From: Cyanobacteria bacterium OH_CDB_20
GTDB lineage: Bacteria; Cyanobacteriota; Vampirovibrionia; Gastranaerophilales; Gastranaerophilaceae
Direction: 5' to 3'
Assembly: GCA_023415935.1 (NCBI GenBank)
Contig: JAEZIX010000083.1
Coordinates: 1 to 19,230, forward strand
DNA: 19,230 nucleotides
Shown piece after piece: positions 1-7,395 of the stretch. A program made the translations under genes and the position numbers. The stretch's first letter is position 1. Each line of letters begins with the position of its first letter. The notes under the pieces were generated by a model, which did no database searches, was not told the origin of the DNA, and saw only the letters and a list, made by a program, of their open reading frames with translations.

Positions 1-201
1 AATATTCCGACTTCCAGATATGAAAGTTATAAAAAATTTGTTGATGAAGCTAAAGATTATAAAAAAATGATTACTTATTCAGGAAAAAAAGAAGAAAAAA
101 CCTCCAAAAATAATCAAAACAGAGTAATGGCAAAAATATCATCAAAAAAAAGAAACCTTTCAAGAAGAGTTTTAAACCAGTCGATATCACAAGAGGATTA
201 A
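1..201 (+). CDS. C-terminal end of an unrecognised protein (partial)
   Basis: Frame 1 is open from the window edge to a TAA at 199-201 and gives 66 residues. The tail is very rich in lysine, serine and asparagine and begins NIPTSRYESYKKFVDEAKDY. Its stop lies 5 bases before the GTG start of the prenyl synthase, and the synthase ribosome binding site lies inside this frame, so the two are probably co-transcribed. I do not recognise the family from this tail. It does not look like the C-terminus of FolD or of the exonuclease VII subunits, which often sit beside prenyl synthase genes. The reading as coding rests on the open frame and the tight spacing. Confidence 0.6.
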   Translation, partial: NIPTSRYESYKKFVDEAKDYKKMITYSGKKEEKTSKNNQNRVMAKISSKKRNLSRRVLNQSISQED

Positions 202-206
202 TAATA

Positions 207-1088
207 GTGGCTTACAAAGATGAATTTAATAAATTAAAAAATGTAGTTGAAGATAATTTAGACAGGTATCTTCCTGTTGATTATCCTAATAGTATCTTTG
301 AATCAATGAGATATTCAGTTTTGGCGGGGGGAAAAAGGTTAAGACCAGTTATTACTCTTGAAGTTGCAAGAATTCTTTCTGGCTCATATGAGCAAGCAAT
401 TCCAGCAGCTTGCGCAGTTGAAATGCTTCATACACAAAGTCTTATTCATGATGATTTGCCGTGTATGGATAATGATGATTATAGAAGAGGAAGACTTACA
501 AATCATAAGGTTTACGGCGAGGCTATTGCAGTTCTTGCAGGTGATGCTCTGTTATCGTTTGCGCCTCAAATTATAAAAAAACATACTCCAAAATCAGTCA
601 GTGATGACAAAATTCTAGCTGTTTTAGATGAGTTTTTCACTGCAGCCGGCGTATACGGTATTATTGGCGGGCAAGTTGTTGATATTGAGTCAGAACATAA
701 AAAAATTGATGAAAAAACATTGGATTACATCCACGAATATAAAACCGCAAAGCTTTTTGCTTTTGCTTTCAGAGCTGGTGCCATCTTGGGTGGAGCAGAT
801 GAAAAGCAACTTACTGATTTTACTGAATTTTCGTCATTATTTGGTCATGCTTTTCAGATTTATGATGATATTTTAGATGAAATAGCTACGCTTGATGAAC
901 TTGGTAAAACGCCCGGGAAAGACAAGGCGTCTGATAAAAACACTTATACAAGTATGTATGGACTAGAAGCTGCAAAGAAAAAAGTTTTTGAACTTACTCA
1001 ATCTGCTTGTGGTATACTAGAGAAGAATAATTATTCTTCAAAAATACTTGAAGGGATAATCACATCTATAACTGAAAGGATTTCTTAA
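207..1088 (+). CDS. crtE/ispA: Short-chain (E)-prenyl diphosphate synthase, FPP/GGPP synthase type
   Basis: This 293-residue cytosolic enzyme condenses isopentenyl diphosphate onto allylic diphosphates to make farnesyl or geranylgeranyl diphosphate. The first aspartate-rich motif is D82-D83-LPCM-D88 with the two-residue insertion typical of bacterial FPP and plant/cyanobacterial GGPP synthases. The second is QIYDDILDE (D220, D221, D224). GGKRLRP lies at 41-47. The stretch HDDLPCMDNDDYRRGRLTNH resembles cyanobacterial CrtE. The fifth residue before the first motif is Q77, where FPP-specific enzymes usually have an aromatic residue, so GGPP is the likelier product; this is inference. Start is GTG at 207, with AGAGGA at 192-197 as ribosome binding site. 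The gene sits between an upstream partial gene (5 bases away) and a DUF212 gene (0 bases away), so it is in an operon. Confidence 0.93.
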   Translation: MAYKDEFNKLKNVVEDNLDRYLPVDYPNSIFESMRYSVLAGGKRLRPVITLEVARILSGSYEQAIPAACAVEMLHTQSLIHDDLPCMDNDDYRRGRLTNHKVYGEAIAVLAGDALLSFAPQIIKKHTPKSVSDDKILAVLDEFFTAAGVYGIIGGQVVDIESEHKKIDEKTLDYIHEYKTAKLFAFAFRAGAILGGADEKQLTDFTEFSSLFGHAFQIYDDILDEIATLDELGKTPGKDKASDKNTYTSMYGLEAAKKKVFELTQSACGILEKNNYSSKILEGIITSITERIS

Positions 1089-1544
1089 ATGTTACTGCAT
1101 TACCCAAGCATTCAAATTTTAATTACAGGGGTTGGCTCTGCTTTTATAGCTCAATTGCTTAAATTTACAGGATATTTGATTGTAAAGAGAAAAATTAATT
1201 TTCAACTTTTATTCACAACTGGGGGAATGCCAAGCGCTCACTCAGCGGGTATTGTCGCTCTTGCTACATTGGTTGGATTTATGAAGGGGTTTGGTTCTGT
1301 CGAATTTGCTATTGCGACAGGATATGCTTTGGTAGTTATGTACGATGCAGCAGGCGTAAGACGTTCTGCAGGTAAAATGGCAGTTACACTAAATAAGTTA
1401 ATGGATGATATTTATTCTCATAAACAAACTGACCCTAGAGAAAGATTAAAAGAACTATTAGGACATACGCCATTAGAGGTTTTCTTTGGTGCAATTCTCG
1501 GAATGTTTATGGCCTATCTAAGCTATTTTCACTGGTTTAACTAA
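1089..1544 (+). CDS. Divergent PAP2 family membrane protein (DUF212, YuiD-like)
   Basis: A 151-residue integral membrane protein of the divergent PAP2 (DUF212) family. The family signatures are all present: GGMPSAHSA at 45-53, YDAAGVRR at 85-92 and GHTPLEVFFGAILG at 125-138. There are hydrophobic segments near 8-30, 54-65, 72-88 and 128-147. PAP2 relatives are phosphatases acting on lipid phosphates or pyrophosphates. For DUF212 the reaction is not established, so action on a polyprenyl diphosphate made by the upstream enzyme is only a hypothesis. The ATG at 1089 directly follows the TAA of the synthase, and AAAGGA in the end of that gene serves as ribosome binding site. From memory, a crtE-DUF212 pair also occurs in photosynthetic cyanobacteria. 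Confidence 0.88.
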   Translation: MLLHYPSIQILITGVGSAFIAQLLKFTGYLIVKRKINFQLLFTTGGMPSAHSAGIVALATLVGFMKGFGSVEFAIATGYALVVMYDAAGVRRSAGKMAVTLNKLMDDIYSHKQTDPRERLKELLGHTPLEVFFGAILGMFMAYLSYFHWFN

Positions 1545-1571
1545 AAATTAATTTTCAGGTTAATGTAAATA

Positions 1572-3254
1572 ATGGAAAATTTCAGAATCTTAAATAATAT
1601 CGAAGATGCTATATTTTTACTTGATTCAAGTAATCAGTTAATTTTCCAAAATGTTGCAAGTAGGAAGATTTTTGGGCGACTCCAAAATTTCGAAAAGATA
1701 AAAAAATATTTTAATTTTGACGTTTGTGTTTTAAATCCAGATGATATCTCTAAAATAACTCCAATTGATGTGATGATGGATTCTCCAGAGAATTTTTATA
1801 CATATACTACTTTTCAAAACTCAAAAGATGAATATTTGCATTTCAGTATTTCTAGTATTAATAGAAAAAATTTAAAATTTGTTATTTTTAAAGAACACAC
1901 ATCAATTGAACAATTCCAAAAAACTACAACCAATTATGAAGACCTAAACGCAAAGTATAATAAGCTATTAGAAGAAAGTAAAGAATATCTGAAACTCAAA
2001 GAAAGTGCTCAAGAACAAGCATTAAAAATGGCGCTTTTAAATAAGATATTTTTTGCAATTAGAGAGTCAAAAGGTTTAGATGAACTTATAAATCTTACAA
2101 TATCTGAAGTAAATAATCTTTTGGGCTCATTTAAAACTTATTATGCTAAAAAGAAACAATCGAAATTTCAAGTTGTTGATGTTGTTCCTAATGGAAAATC
2201 AGTGCTTCAAAATGTAGAATTTGAAGAAGAAATTCTAAAAAGAATTCAAAAAAAAGAAATAGTAATTTCGCCTTGTATAAGAGAATGCAAAAAGTCACTT
2301 GAAACTTATAGTAAAAATACCAAACGAATTATCATTCCTGTATTTGATAAAAATAAAATGTTAGGTGTTATTGTTACTTTTACTTCTCAGAAAATTGATT
2401 TTAACTCAAATCTGGAAATACTTGAAGCCATTGCAACTCAGCTGGCTGTTTCAAGTATCCAAACTTCCCTTTTTGAAGAGATAAGTAAAAAAAATCAAAA
2501 ACTTGAAAATACTTTGAATGAGTTGAAGGAAACGCAGCTTCATTTGATAAATTCAGAAAAAATGGCATCATTAGGGCAATTGGTTGCTGGTATTGCTCAT
2601 GAGATAAATACACCTCTTGCTTCAGTAAATTCTAATAATACTCTTTTGTCAAAAATAATATCAAAACACTCTACCATTGATGGTGATTTGCTTGAAACAG
2701 TTAAAAATATTAATGATATTGATGCAGAAGCAATTAAGAGGATCAGCAACATTGTAAAATCGCTTAAAAAGTTTGTCAGGCTTGATGAGGCAGAACTTCA
2801 AGAAGTAGATATCAATGCTGAGCTTGATTTGACACTTCAACTCATTTCTCACGAAACAAAAAATAGAATTGAAGTTGTTAAAAATTACTCTAAACTTCCT
2901 AAAATAAGCTGTTATGTTAATATCTTAAATCAAGTATTTATGAATATTTTGATTAATGCTTGCCACTCAATTCCACAAGATAAAAAAGGTATTATAGAGC
3001 TTTCTACATATATAAGAGGCAGCTATCTATATGTTTCAATAAAGGATAATGGCTCTGGAATGCCAAAAGAAGTTCAAAAACAAATATTTGTACCTGGTTT
3101 TACTACCAAGAATATTGGAGTTGGTACAGGTTTAGGGCTTGCAATTTCAGAAAAAATTATTCAAAAACACAAAGGAACAATAACTTTCTCTTCTGTTGAA
3201 GGTGAAGGTACAGAGTTCGTAATTAAAATTCCTGTCTCAGCCTCTGATAGTTAG
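1572..3254 (+). CDS. Soluble sensor histidine kinase with PAS-like and GAF-like sensor regions
   Basis: A 560-residue histidine kinase with no hydrophobic segment long enough to span a membrane, so it should sense a cytoplasmic signal. Order: a PAS-like region (about 5-105), a helical linker (115-150), a GAF-like region (155-300) with C235 and C239, a coiled coil (302-330), a dimerisation/phosphoacceptor helix with H343 in GIAHEINTPL, then the ATPase domain. That domain shows N462 in the N box, DNGSG at 492-496 (G1) and GTGLGL at 518-523 (G2). All catalytic motifs look intact. The H box resembles the SLGQLVAGIAHEINTPL class common in cyanobacteria. No response regulator lies in the window, so it is an orphan here. 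It begins 27 bases after DUF212 with a weak CAGG ribosome binding site, probably in the same operon. Confidence 0.93.
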   Translation: MENFRILNNIEDAIFLLDSSNQLIFQNVASRKIFGRLQNFEKIKKYFNFDVCVLNPDDISKITPIDVMMDSPENFYTYTTFQNSKDEYLHFSISSINRKNLKFVIFKEHTSIEQFQKTTTNYEDLNAKYNKLLEESKEYLKLKESAQEQALKMALLNKIFFAIRESKGLDELINLTISEVNNLLGSFKTYYAKKKQSKFQVVDVVPNGKSVLQNVEFEEEILKRIQKKEIVISPCIRECKKSLETYSKNTKRIIIPVFDKNKMLGVIVTFTSQKIDFNSNLEILEAIATQLAVSSIQTSLFEEISKKNQKLENTLNELKETQLHLINSEKMASLGQLVAGIAHEINTPLASVNSNNTLLSKIISKHSTIDGDLLETVKNINDIDAEAIKRISNIVKSLKKFVRLDEAELQEVDINAELDLTLQLISHETKNRIEVVKNYSKLPKISCYVNILNQVFMNILINACHSIPQDKKGIIELSTYIRGSYLYVSIKDNGSGMPKEVQKQIFVPGFTTKNIGVGTGLGLAISEKIIQKHKGTITFSSVEGEGTEFVIKIPVSASDS

Positions 3255-3625
3255 CCGAGATTTCTTAAAGACTCGCAAAGAGCAGTTATTCCGTCAAGAG
3301 TTGCAAGTTGGATTGTTTTAATGCTTTGTTTGTAACCAGATTGAGGATTTTTGGTCGTTGCAAATTTTATTTCATCTCTGTTGTTTCTAAAGATAACAGT
3401 TGGTCTTCCCGGAAGTTCAGGAGTAGCATTTGATATTATTAAACTGTCTACAGTCATTTTAGGCGCAATAGTTTTTATCTCATTAACTCTGTCAATATAA
3501 TAATTTAAAGCTATTTCGTCATTTTTATAATATTCTTGACCGTTTGCAAACTGATTTTTTATTCTGTTAGTGCATTTAGCTTTAAATGCTAAATTATTGC
3601 TTTGTTTAATATTTGAAACTTTCAT
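3251..3625 (-). CDS. Small protein of unknown function with N-terminal 'AFKA' motif
   Basis: A 124-residue protein of no family I recognise. It begins MKVSNIKQSNNLAFKAK. A short disordered N-terminus ending in F-x-A/G is something I associate with Gastranaerophilales proteins. The remainder is mixed helix and strand, with two cysteines (C18 and one near the C-terminus) and no membrane segment. Start is ATG with AAGGT a few bases upstream (RNA sense AAAAAGGTAAGTTATG), which is convincing. Its TAA (3251-3253) overlaps the TAG of the histidine kinase (3252-3254) on the opposite strand, so the two transcripts must overlap unless processed. Codon use and the good ribosome binding site support a real gene. 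Confidence 0.75.
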   Translation of the reverse strand: MKVSNIKQSNNLAFKAKCTNRIKNQFANGQEYYKNDEIALNYYIDRVNEIKTIAPKMTVDSLIISNATPELPGRPTVIFRNNRDEIKFATTKNPQSGYKQSIKTIQLATLDGITALCESLRNLG

Positions 3626-3689
3626 AACTTACCTTTTTATTTAAGATGCGCTATTTAGTTTATCACAAAGATATTTTTAGTGCTTAAAA

Positions 3690-3719
3690 TTAAAACTTTG
3701 ATGTTATTTGTATTATAAT
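3690..3719 (+). promoter_or_regulatory. Probable hisS promoter
   Basis: A perfect TATAAT lies at 3714-3719, with a weak -35 candidate TTAAAA at 3690-3695 (18-base spacer). Transcription would start near 3726, giving a leader of about 25 bases before the hisS ATG at 3751. It also shows that an ATG at 3718 lies inside the -10 element and cannot be the start. Confidence 0.5.
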
Positions 3720-3750
3720 GCTAATTATAAAGCAAAAATATGAGGAAATT

Positions 3751-4974
3751 ATGGCTATAAAAGCACAAAAAGGCACAAAAGACATTTTGCCTTCAGAAAT
3801 TGAAAATTGGTATTTTATTGAAGATGCTGCAAAAGAAGTTTTTACAAAGGCAAATTTTAAAGAAATAAGAACACCAATCTTTGAAGCTACAGAGCTTTTT
3901 GAAAGAGGTGTGGGAGATACCACAGATATTGTTAATAAAGAAATGTACACGTTTGAAAAAAACGGAAGGTCAATTACACTACGCCCAGAAAATACTGCTG
4001 GAGTTGTAAGAGCTTATCTTGAACATAGTATGCAAAGAGAAATTTCCCCTGTTAAATTGTGGTATAAAGGTCCTATGTTTAGGTATGAACGTCCACAAGC
4101 AGGAAGACAAAGACAATTTCACCAAATTGGGGTTGAAATGTTTGGCATCCAAGATGCTTCCGCAGATGCTGAGTGCATTATTATTGCATCAAAATTCCTT
4201 AATAAACTTGGTTTGAACGATTTAGTTGTTGAGATAAATTCGCTTGGCTGCGGTATTTGTAGAGCAGCTTATAAAGAAAGACTTATGGCTGCTATGAAGC
4301 CTTATATCGATGAAATGTGTGATGATTGCCGTTCAAGATATGAAAAAAATCCTTTAAGAATACTTGATTGCAAAAATGAGAAGTGTATTGAACTTATGGA
4401 AAAACATAAGCTAAAAGAACAAGTATCAAAAATGGAACTTTGCGATGAGTGTGCGCCTCATTATTCTCAATTAAAAGAACATCTTGATAGTTTGGATGTA
4501 AAATATGTTGAAAATCCTTTTCTTGTAAGAGGACTTGATTATTATACAAAGACAGTTTTTGAGATTAAATCAAATAATCTTGGATCGCAAAATGCTGTAT
4601 GTGGTGGTGGAAGATATGATGTTCTTGTTGAAACTCTCGGTGGGCCTCATACGCCGGCTGTAGGTTTTGCAATGGGTGTTGAAAGACTTAATTCTTTAAT
4701 TAATGAAATTGAACCTCAAAAATTGGATTATTTTGTTGTTTCAACAAATATTAATGAAGCACTTAAGTTAACTCAAAAACTTCGTGATAATGGATATAAA
4801 GCTGATTTTGATTACTCTTCACGTAAATTTGGAAAGCAAATTGAAAAAGCATCTAAACTTGCAAATAATGCAATTATTCTTGGAGAAGATGAGATTGCTG
4901 CAGGTGAACTCACTGTTAAAAATTTAGAAACTTCTGAACAAAGTAAAATTACTTTGAAAGAATTTTTCAAATAA
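3751..4974 (+). CDS. hisS: Histidine--tRNA ligase
   Basis: HisRS charges tRNA-His with histidine using ATP, in the cytosol. With the start at 3751 it has 407 residues, near the usual 420. Class II motif 1 surrounds TPIFEATELFERGVGDTTD. Motif 2 is YKGPMFRYERPQAGRQRQFH at 105-124. The histidine-specific loop is LVRGLDYYTKTVFE at 258-271, and motif 3 is AVGFAMGVERL at 303-313. The last 90 residues are the anticodon-binding domain. Start is ATG 3751 because GAGGA precedes it at 3742-3746 and MAIKAQKGTKDILP matches the normal HisRS N-terminus; the in-frame ATG at 3718 lies in the promoter. Eight cysteines (167/170, 190/193, 207/212, 231/234) form C-x2-C-like pairs in the insertion domain and could bind zinc. 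The gene is monocistronic, ending at a shared terminator. Confidence 0.97.
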   Translation: MAIKAQKGTKDILPSEIENWYFIEDAAKEVFTKANFKEIRTPIFEATELFERGVGDTTDIVNKEMYTFEKNGRSITLRPENTAGVVRAYLEHSMQREISPVKLWYKGPMFRYERPQAGRQRQFHQIGVEMFGIQDASADAECIIIASKFLNKLGLNDLVVEINSLGCGICRAAYKERLMAAMKPYIDEMCDDCRSRYEKNPLRILDCKNEKCIELMEKHKLKEQVSKMELCDECAPHYSQLKEHLDSLDVKYVENPFLVRGLDYYTKTVFEIKSNNLGSQNAVCGGGRYDVLVETLGGPHTPAVGFAMGVERLNSLINEIEPQKLDYFVVSTNINEALKLTQKLRDNGYKADFDYSSRKFGKQIEKASKLANNAIILGEDEIAAGELTVKNLETSEQSKITLKEFFK

Positions 4975-4991
4975 ATGCATTTTTAAAATAA

Positions 4992-5019
4992 AAAAAGGAG
5001 CTTTTTATAGCTCCTTTTT
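4992..5019. terminator. Bidirectional intrinsic terminator between hisS and the converging GT5 gene
   Basis: A perfect 11-base inverted repeat, AAAAAGGAGCT at 4992-5002 and AGCTCCTTTTT at 5009-5019, with a 6-base loop. The arms supply a U-tract in both directions. It lies 18 bases after the hisS stop and 16 bases beyond the stop of the minus-strand GT5 gene, so it can end both transcripts. Confidence 0.9.
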
Positions 5020-5034
5020 CGTTTATTAATCTTG

Positions 5035-7221
5035 TTATGCAGCAAGTGATCCAGTGCGCATAAGTTTGATATACTCTTCAAGAGGTCCGTTAGGAACATC
5101 CCAGCTGAAGTCTTTAGCCATCGCGTTAATTGACATTTGCTTGATTTTTTCAGGGTTAGTGTAGTATGTATCAAGCGCTCTTTGTAATGTTTTTGAGAAT
5201 GCTTCGATATTATTAGCAGGTCTTTCTGTTACAGAATATTTTCCGTTATCAAAGACTGGTACAGGTTCTTGCATTACTTCATTTGTTGCGTAATTTCTGT
5301 ATGTTGCGTAGAATACATCACTTACGAATCCTTCTTGGTCATCAACAATAGTGTCAACAAGTCCACCAGTAGCAGTTGTGATAGGAATACTACCTTTTGG
5401 CATTGCTTCCATTTGAGTTAAACCGCAAGGTTCCCATTTAGAAGGAATTAAGAAGAAATCAGAACCAACAGCTAGAGCATCTCTTAATGGAGCACTGAAA
5501 CCTTCAAATATAAACATTCTTGATGCTGCAACCGGGTCAGTTTCTGCAATTTCTTTTTTCAAATTGCTTAGGTTTTCAATAACTTTAGGGTCGCCGCTTC
5601 CTAATATTCCGACGATTGGTCTTTCGTCACCAGGTTGTAATTTGCTCAATACATTTTTAAGAGATTCTGCAAGGTAATCAAAACCTTTTTGTTCTGTGAT
5701 TCTTCCAACGCTTGCGATGAAAGGAATATCTCTTATATCTTTATCTGTTTCAATTTTACAATTTTCAGGTTGAACTAAAGTAAAGCCATTTAGTTTTTCG
5801 CCAGATGCAGCTTTTCTTGCAAGTTCATTAAGAATATCAATAGAAGCTGCTTTGTTTTCCATTTTAGCTTCGTAGCCTGCATCATTGTACATATGAGCGT
5901 ATGGTTTAAGAGGTCTAGTTGGATTCAATACAGAGTTGATTGATGAAATCATTTTTTCGTTTGGTTCAGCTGCTGTCTTAGTATAACCATTGATAATACC
6001 AAGCATTGTGCCGTAGCCTTCTCTTATTTTATGAATTTCATTTTGTCCTGCGCTCATAAATTTTGATGTAGAAATTTCTTTAGCATAGTTTGGTGAAACT
6101 GCAACGATTCTATCTGCATTCATTAAATCTGAATATGCTGCGCAATATTGTCCTCTTTCGTTGAAGAATGGAGAACCATCGCCCATATAGCCTTTTACTG
6201 CTGAAGGAATTTTGTTTGCATCTCTGCCATATATCATTCTAAAGATATCTTCACTACGGTTGTCTCTATCTTTTCCAACGTAAGTTGCGTTGTGGGTAAT
6301 GTGAATTACCGGAGTATTTTTAAGATAGTCATATGTTGCAGCGTCCATTTTTCTGTCTGATTTTTCAACAGGAGCAACATCTCTCATGAATGTTGTTAAT
6401 GGGCTTGCATGCCAGTCATTTGAAAGAATAACATTTGGTGTTTCAACACCTTTAATAGGTGTTTTTAAACCGTTTTTCATTAGTTGGTAAGTAGCTTTTG
6501 AGAAGAATAACATTCTTTCAAGTTCGCTAATGCCTTGGTCATTTTTAACGTAAGGTCCTTGGCAAGCTCCAGGATTGTCTGCAGCTGGAGTTATACTGAA
6601 GTACTTATCGTTTCCTAAGAATACATAATCAGAACCGCCGTAGTTACCAACAAAGATACCAACGTTTTCCTTTGTTAATTTTTGTTTTTGTTTGTCATAG
6701 AACTGTATTGGGAATTCAGATACTTTTTCTATTTCAATTTCTTTCTTTTCAGCGCCTTTGTAAAGATAATGAGTATCATCAATTTTTGTAATTGAAGCTG
6801 ATTTTGCGCCGTTTCCAACATATAGAGGAGTTACGATTTGCAATTTATTTCCAGGTGCTGCTGCCATTTTTTTATTGAATTCGTCAGGCAATTGAACAGC
6901 AACTTCTGCTAAGCCACCGGTTTTCATAAATGTTTGAGTTTCTGCTGAAATCATAAACGCTTTAATATCTTGAATTTCAGGCCATTTGTATTCGCCACGA
7001 ATTCTTTTTGTTGATTCTGTTTCAAGAACTCTACTAACCTGAGGAGCTATACCTTGGTTACCATAGAAATTAACTAATGATTGACCGGCAATTGCCCTCA
7101 TATCGCTTAAATTTGTTAGATTATAGCTTGCTGTTTGAGATGGTATTGAAACTGTTGTTTCACCTTGTTGAGAATTGTTTAGTGCTAGCTTTGAGACCGC
7201 TGGATTAAAATTTACGTTCAT
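5035..7221 (-). CDS. glgA-like: GT5 glycogen/starch synthase-like protein, paralog 1
   Basis: A 728-residue GT5 glycosyltransferase, the family that adds glucose from ADP-glucose to alpha-1,4-glucan. N-terminal Rossmann domain: KTGGLAEV with K100, SNDWH at 267-271, HITHN with H310, AVSPNYAKEI, and IINGYTK with N411. C-terminal domain: SVGRITEQKG with R507 and K512, LGSGDP, and WEPCGLTQ with E597. These catalytic positions match bacterial GlgA, but the Asp of GGLADV (D21 in E. coli) is Glu (E106). Bacterial GlgA is about 480 residues; the excess is an 85-residue N-terminal extension plus enlarged loops. The extension opens MNVNFNP and carries LVNFYG. ATG at 7221 follows a strong AAGGAG. Substrate use as true glycogen synthase is inferred. 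No glgB or glgC is in view. Confidence 0.85.
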   Translation of the reverse strand: MNVNFNPAVSKLALNNSQQGETTVSIPSQTASYNLTNLSDMRAIAGQSLVNFYGNQGIAPQVSRVLETESTKRIRGEYKWPEIQDIKAFMISAETQTFMKTGGLAEVAVQLPDEFNKKMAAAPGNKLQIVTPLYVGNGAKSASITKIDDTHYLYKGAEKKEIEIEKVSEFPIQFYDKQKQKLTKENVGIFVGNYGGSDYVFLGNDKYFSITPAADNPGACQGPYVKNDQGISELERMLFFSKATYQLMKNGLKTPIKGVETPNVILSNDWHASPLTTFMRDVAPVEKSDRKMDAATYDYLKNTPVIHITHNATYVGKDRDNRSEDIFRMIYGRDANKIPSAVKGYMGDGSPFFNERGQYCAAYSDLMNADRIVAVSPNYAKEISTSKFMSAGQNEIHKIREGYGTMLGIINGYTKTAAEPNEKMISSINSVLNPTRPLKPYAHMYNDAGYEAKMENKAASIDILNELARKAASGEKLNGFTLVQPENCKIETDKDIRDIPFIASVGRITEQKGFDYLAESLKNVLSKLQPGDERPIVGILGSGDPKVIENLSNLKKEIAETDPVAASRMFIFEGFSAPLRDALAVGSDFFLIPSKWEPCGLTQMEAMPKGSIPITTATGGLVDTIVDDQEGFVSDVFYATYRNYATNEVMQEPVPVFDNGKYSVTERPANNIEAFSKTLQRALDTYYTNPEKIKQMSINAMAKDFSWDVPNGPLEEYIKLMRTGSLAA

Positions 7222-7224
7222 GTC

Positions 7225-7247
7225 ACTCCTTCTATCTTTGCAGAAAT
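7225..7247 (-). repeat. Leader block shared by GT5 paralogs 1 and 3 (copy 1)
   Basis: This 23-base block includes the AAGGAG ribosome binding site and is identical to 12096-12118. The 4 bases between block and ATG differ once (TGAC versus TAAC). Sequence farther upstream diverges. Read as RNA it runs from ATTTCTGCAAAGATAG into AAGGAGT. Confidence 0.85.
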
Positions 7248-7285
7248 ATTTTTATGAAACCCACACACATTTTTAAATGCCAAAC

Positions 7286-7318
7286 AAAAAAAAACTTGCT
7301 AGTCTATTAATAAAGTTT
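7286..7318 (-). terminator. Possible weak terminator or attenuator in the paralog 1 leader
   Basis: On the minus strand a short hairpin (AAACTT at 7313-7318 with AAGTTT at 7292-7297, 15-base loop) runs into a T-tract at 7286-7294. The stem is almost all A/T, so it is weak. It lies downstream of the predicted promoter of paralog 1. It may therefore end paralog 2 transcripts, act inside the leader of paralog 1, or mean nothing. Confidence 0.25.
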
Positions 7319-7336
7319 AACATTCCTTGAAATTTG

Positions 7337-7364
7337 ATTTTAAAACAAATATTTGCATTGGCAA
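7337..7364 (-). promoter_or_regulatory. Probable promoter of GT5 paralog 1
   Basis: On the minus strand, TTGCCA (7359-7364) is followed after 16 bases by TAAAAT (7337-7342). The same arrangement, TTGCAA-16-TAAAAT followed by CAA, precedes paralog 3. The predicted leader is about 108 bases. Confidence 0.5.
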
Positions 7365-7395
7365 GTATGTTTACATATATTAATTTAAAATATTT

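Noticed and set aside
3718..3750. Longer hisS reading frame from an ATG at 3718
   Set aside because: That ATG lies within the TATAAT promoter element and has no ribosome binding site; the ATG at 3751 follows GAGGA and matches the normal HisRS N-terminus.
4983..5174. 63-codon minus-strand frame at the 3' end of GT5 paralog 1
   Set aside because: It runs through the bidirectional terminator and is out of frame with the conserved GT5 C-terminus.
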